Of a stretch of 64,000 nt of DNA, positions 61,165-64,000 are shown one piece after another. The position numbers and the translations under genes were made by a program. Within the stretch, counting starts at the first letter, position 1; the number at the start of each line of letters is the position of its first letter. The stretch is from Thermoplasmata archaeon (GTDB lineage: Archaea; Thermoplasmatota; Thermoplasmata; Lutacidiplasmatales; UBA184): NCBI GenBank assembly GCA_022750115.1, contig JAKIWI010000002.1, forward strand, positions 173,221 to 237,220, given 5' to 3'. Under the pieces are notes generated by a model, which was given only the letters and a program-made list of their open reading frames with translations, was not told where the DNA came from and ran no database searches.

Positions 61165-62562
61165 ATGGCGACCTCCAAAGAACGCGTGCTCGTGCTCGGT
61201 CTCGACTCCGTGCCACCGGAGCTCCTGTTCGAACGGTTCCGCCCGCTGATGCCGAACCTCCAGAAGCTCCTGGACCGTTCGAAGTGGGGGACCCTCAAGG
61301 CGTGCGACCCTCCGATCACGGTCCCTTCCTGGGCGGTCATGTTCACCGGCATGGACCCGGGCACGTTGGGGATCTACGGATTCCGTCACCGCCGACCGCG
61401 CACCTACTGGGACACGTACTCTCCGAGCCCGCAGATCCTCCCGCACCCGCCGGTTTGGGATGTCCTGACGCGACTCGGGAAGCGCTGCGCCGTGATCGGC
61501 ATGCCGCCCGGCTACCCTCCCCCGAAGATCAACGGCGTCTACATCGCCGACTTCCTCACGCCGGACAAGGCGAAGGATTGGGTCTACCCCGCGTCGCTCG
61601 CCCCCGAGGTGCTCGGGGTCGCGGGTGGCTACGAGTTCGACGTGACGTTCCGGGCCGAGGACCGCGATCGCATCGGCGTCGAGCTGTTCGAGATGACCAA
61701 GAAGCGCTGGGCCGTTGCCCGACACTTCTGGAAGAAGGAGGCGTGGGATTTCTTCGCGCTTCACGAGATCGGCCCCGACCGACTCCACCACACGTTCTGG
61801 AAGTTCTTCGACGAGAAGCACGCGCGGTTCGAGAAGCACCCGGTGTTCGCGAAGCTGGTCGACGATTACTACCGGCTGATGGACGAGGAGATCGGGAAGT
61901 TCATGGAGCTCGTCCCGGACGACGTGACGGTGATGATCCTCTCGGACCACGGGAGCCAGGGGATGGACGGCTGCTTCTGCATCAACGAGTGGCTGATGGC
62001 GAAGGGCTACCTCACGCTCAAGGAGCCGCCGACGAAGCGCGGCACCGCGATCGAGAAGTACCCGATCGACTGGTCGAAGACGACGGCGTGGGGCGCGGGC
62101 GGCTACTACGCCCGGATTTTCTTCAACGTCAAGGGCCGCGAGCCCGAGGGGATCCTGCCGGCGGCCGAGATCCCGGCCATGATCGAGAAGCTGTCCCGCG
62201 AGCTCGCCGAGGTGCAGCGGCCCGATGGCAAACCGCTCGCCCCCGACGTCAAGATCCCCGCAAAGATCTACAAACAGGTGCGCGGCGACGCGCCCGACCT
62301 CATGATCTACTTCGGCGAACTTCGGTGGCGATCGGCGGGCACCATCGGCTACGGCGGCCTGTTCCTCGAAGAAAACGACACCGGGCCCGACGACTCCGTC
62401 CACTCCTTCGACGGGGTCTTTGCCGTCCGGACGCCGGGAGCGGTCGGCTCGCACCACCTATCCCCCAAGGTCGGCATCGACATCGGTCCGACGATCCTGA
62501 AGCGGATGGGCATCGATCCGGGGAAGGACGTTCAGGGAAAGCCCATCTCCGAGCTGCTGTAG
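61165..62562 (+). CDS. Type I phosphodiesterase/nucleotide pyrophosphatase (alkaline phosphatase superfamily), copy 1
   Basis: The 465-residue protein has the superfamily metal and nucleophile elements: VLGLDSVPPELL (first Asp), PPITVPSWAVMFTGMDPG (nucleophile Ser/Thr region), LHEIGPDRLHHTFW, and SDHGSQGMDGCFCINEWL (Asp-His). There is no signal peptide, so a cytoplasmic phosphodiester or phosphonate substrate is likely. A second copy follows 40 nt downstream with the same order of motifs. Position next to surface-glycan genes suggests a role with phosphorylated glycolipids; this is inference. Confidence 0.88.
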   Translation: MATSKERVLVLGLDSVPPELLFERFRPLMPNLQKLLDRSKWGTLKACDPPITVPSWAVMFTGMDPGTLGIYGFRHRRPRTYWDTYSPSPQILPHPPVWDVLTRLGKRCAVIGMPPGYPPPKINGVYIADFLTPDKAKDWVYPASLAPEVLGVAGGYEFDVTFRAEDRDRIGVELFEMTKKRWAVARHFWKKEAWDFFALHEIGPDRLHHTFWKFFDEKHARFEKHPVFAKLVDDYYRLMDEEIGKFMELVPDDVTVMILSDHGSQGMDGCFCINEWLMAKGYLTLKEPPTKRGTAIEKYPIDWSKTTAWGAGGYYARIFFNVKGREPEGILPAAEIPAMIEKLSRELAEVQRPDGKPLAPDVKIPAKIYKQVRGDAPDLMIYFGELRWRSAGTIGYGGLFLEENDTGPDDSVHSFDGVFAVRTPGAVGSHHLSPKVGIDIGPTILKRMGIDPGKDVQGKPISELL

Positions 62563-62602
62563 GGGGGCGCACCGCGCAGCCTCGGCGGAGCGACACCGGT
62601 CG

Positions 62603-64000
62603 ATGACGGACGCCCCGGGCAAGCGAATGGGCGCTCGCCGCCCCCTGATCTTCATCGGCCTCGATTCGGCGACGCCCGAGCACCTGTTCGGGATCTGCCT
62701 CCCGAAGATGCCCAACGTCCAACGGCTCCTCGCGCGCGGGGTCCACTCGGTCCTACGGAGCACCGACCCGCCGATCTCCATTCCCTCGTGGCCGGTGATG
62801 CTGACGGGCGTCGACCCCGGCACCCTCGGGCTCTACGGATTCCGCCACCGGAAAGACCACTCCTACACGGAGACGTACGGTCCAACCTCGAAATTGCCCG
62901 TCCCGTCGGTCTGGGAGCTGTTCTCGTCGGCGGGAATGCGCGTGTGCTCCGTCGGCATGCCTCCCGGATACCCCCCACTGCACCTGAACGGACTCTCGAT
63001 CTCCGATTTCCTCACGCCGGCGGGCGCAACGGACTGGACCTATCCTCCCGAACTCGCGAAGGAACTCGAGGCACGGTTCGGGAAGTACCGCTTTGACGTC
63101 ACCTTCCGCGCCCTCGAGCGACCGCAACTCTACCGGGAAATCGTCCAGATGACCCAACAGCGGTGGGCGATTGCCGAGGAGCTCTACCAGCGCGAGCCGT
63201 GGGACGTCTTCGCCATCCACGAGATCGGCGTCGACCGGCTCCACCACGCTTTCACGAAGTACTTCGACCCGACGCATGCCGCCTTCGTCCCGGGCAACCC
63301 GTTCGAGCACGTCGTCGAGGAGTACTACGGGATCGTCGACGAGTGCATCGGGCGTCTCCTTGCCAGCGCTCCCGACGACGCGGTCGTCGTGATCGCCTCC
63401 GATCACGGCAGCATGCCGATGGCAGGGTGCTTTTGCATCAACGATTGGCTCGAGCGCCACGGCTACCTCACGTTCCGTACGCGCCCCACGGGTCCGACGC
63501 CCATCGAGAAGGCCGATGTCGATTGGTCGCGCACCACCGTCTGGGGGGCGGGAGGGTACTATGCTCGCCTCTGGTTCAACATTCGGGGACGGGACCCCCA
63601 GGGCGTCCTCGCCCCCGCCGAGGTTGCCGGAGTCCGAGGGAAGCTGCTCCGAGAGCTCGGGGCCCTCGTGGGACCGAACGGGGCGCCGATGCCTGTTGAG
63701 ATCCTGGACCCCCAGAGCCGATACGAGCACGTCGTCGGTGATCCACCCGACCTGATGGCCTACTTCGGGAATCTGAAGTGGCGCTCCGCCGGGTCGGTGG
63801 GACATCCGGAGCTCTTCCTCAAGGAGAACGACACCGGTCCGGACGATGCGGTCCACTCGTACGACGGAGTCCTGGCGATCCACGACCCGAAGGCGCCGGC
63901 CGGGACCGAACTCGAGCCCCAGGCGATCCGAGATGTGGCGCCGACCCTGCTCAGAATCGCGGGCCTGCCGATTCCCCCCCATGTCCAGGGTCGCTCGATA
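62603..64000 (+). CDS. Type I phosphodiesterase/nucleotide pyrophosphatase, copy 2, cut by the window end
   Basis: An open frame of 466 codons from ATG 62603 to the right edge without a stop. It repeats the motifs of the preceding protein: LIFIGLDSATPEHLF, PPISIPSWPVMLTGVDPGTLGLYGFRHR, IHEIGVDRLHHAFTKYFDP and SDHGSMPMAGCFCINDWL, and ends near VQGRSI, close to the expected C-terminus. A tandem duplicate, well diverged. An internal ATG nine codons in could be the start. Confidence 0.88.
   Translation, partial: MTDAPGKRMGARRPLIFIGLDSATPEHLFGICLPKMPNVQRLLARGVHSVLRSTDPPISIPSWPVMLTGVDPGTLGLYGFRHRKDHSYTETYGPTSKLPVPSVWELFSSAGMRVCSVGMPPGYPPLHLNGLSISDFLTPAGATDWTYPPELAKELEARFGKYRFDVTFRALERPQLYREIVQMTQQRWAIAEELYQREPWDVFAIHEIGVDRLHHAFTKYFDPTHAAFVPGNPFEHVVEEYYGIVDECIGRLLASAPDDAVVVIASDHGSMPMAGCFCINDWLERHGYLTFRTRPTGPTPIEKADVDWSRTTVWGAGGYYARLWFNIRGRDPQGVLAPAEVAGVRGKLLRELGALVGPNGAPMPVEILDPQSRYEHVVGDPPDLMAYFGNLKWRSAGSVGHPELFLKENDTGPDDAVHSYDGVLAIHDPKAPAGTELEPQAIRDVAPTLLRIAGLPIPPHVQGRSI

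Noticed and set aside
1-64000. CRISPR array, rRNA, insertion sequence or transposase
   Set aside because: No regularly spaced direct repeats, no rRNA-like stretch and no transposase motif were seen in a visual read; very diverged elements could be missed.

Overview
The window looks like chromosome from a high-GC archaeon, most likely a member of Thermoplasmatota. That placement is an inference. It rests on archaeal-type genes (aIF5A, DTD2, EndA, GGGP and DGGGP synthases, CarS, DUF2070, type II dehydroquinate synthase, GHMP-type shikimate kinase, a DUF835 domain), on TATA-like boxes about 25-28 nt upstream of many start codons (a leaderless layout), and on ATGA/GTGA gene overlaps. No rRNA, CRISPR array or recognisable transposase was seen.

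Layout. 0-9 kb: secreted and membrane proteins of unknown function (two divergent membrane paralogues flank a decayed gene), a PQQ-type propeller, an MFS carrier, PPK2 and three very small genes. 9-13.8 kb: M3 peptidase, a Rossmann-fold protein, two divergent UspA proteins, a GNAT enzyme. 13.8-23 kb: an isoleucyl-tRNA-synthetase-like protein without HIGH or KMSKS, fused to HhH and DUF835; aIF5A; and a 1490-residue helical protein built on a ~63-residue repeat. 23.6 kb: tRNA-Glu(CTC) interrupted in the T loop by a 32-nt intron. 23.7-29.2 kb: an AT-richer accessory stretch of small secreted/membrane proteins, an SRPBCC protein and a methyltransferase. 29.2-33 kb: DTD2, a ribbon-helix-helix regulator, a pair of M16 peptidases.

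33-40.3 kb (+ strand) is one tight operon: DGGGP synthase, GGGP synthase, DUF2070, M20 peptidase, CDP-archaeol synthase, PyrE, EndA. It holds three consecutive steps of archaeal ether-lipid synthesis. 40.4-50.8 kb (- strand) is an aromatic operon of nearly all 4-nt overlaps: a CADD/PqqC-like di-metal protein, ADH synthase, type II DHQ synthase, fused AroD-AroE, AroK, AroA, AroC, then aspartate-semialdehyde dehydrogenase, aspartokinase and TrpF. Together these run from aspartate (via aspartate semialdehyde, the substrate of ADH synthase) to chorismate.

50.8-64 kb: a drug-type MFS carrier, a MtnX-like HAD phosphatase, ATP sulfurylase and APS kinase (PAPS synthesis), then a surface-glycan block (GT4, flippase, phosphohexomutase, GT2 with an unknown C-terminal domain) and two tandem alkaline-phosphatase-superfamily phosphodiesterases, the second cut by the window end.

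Most unusual items: the tRNA-Glu T-loop intron together with a fused EndA; the degenerate IleRS-DUF835 fusion; the giant 63-residue-repeat protein; the CADD-like gene heading the aromatic operon; and a TrpF whose catalytic Cys position is Ser.
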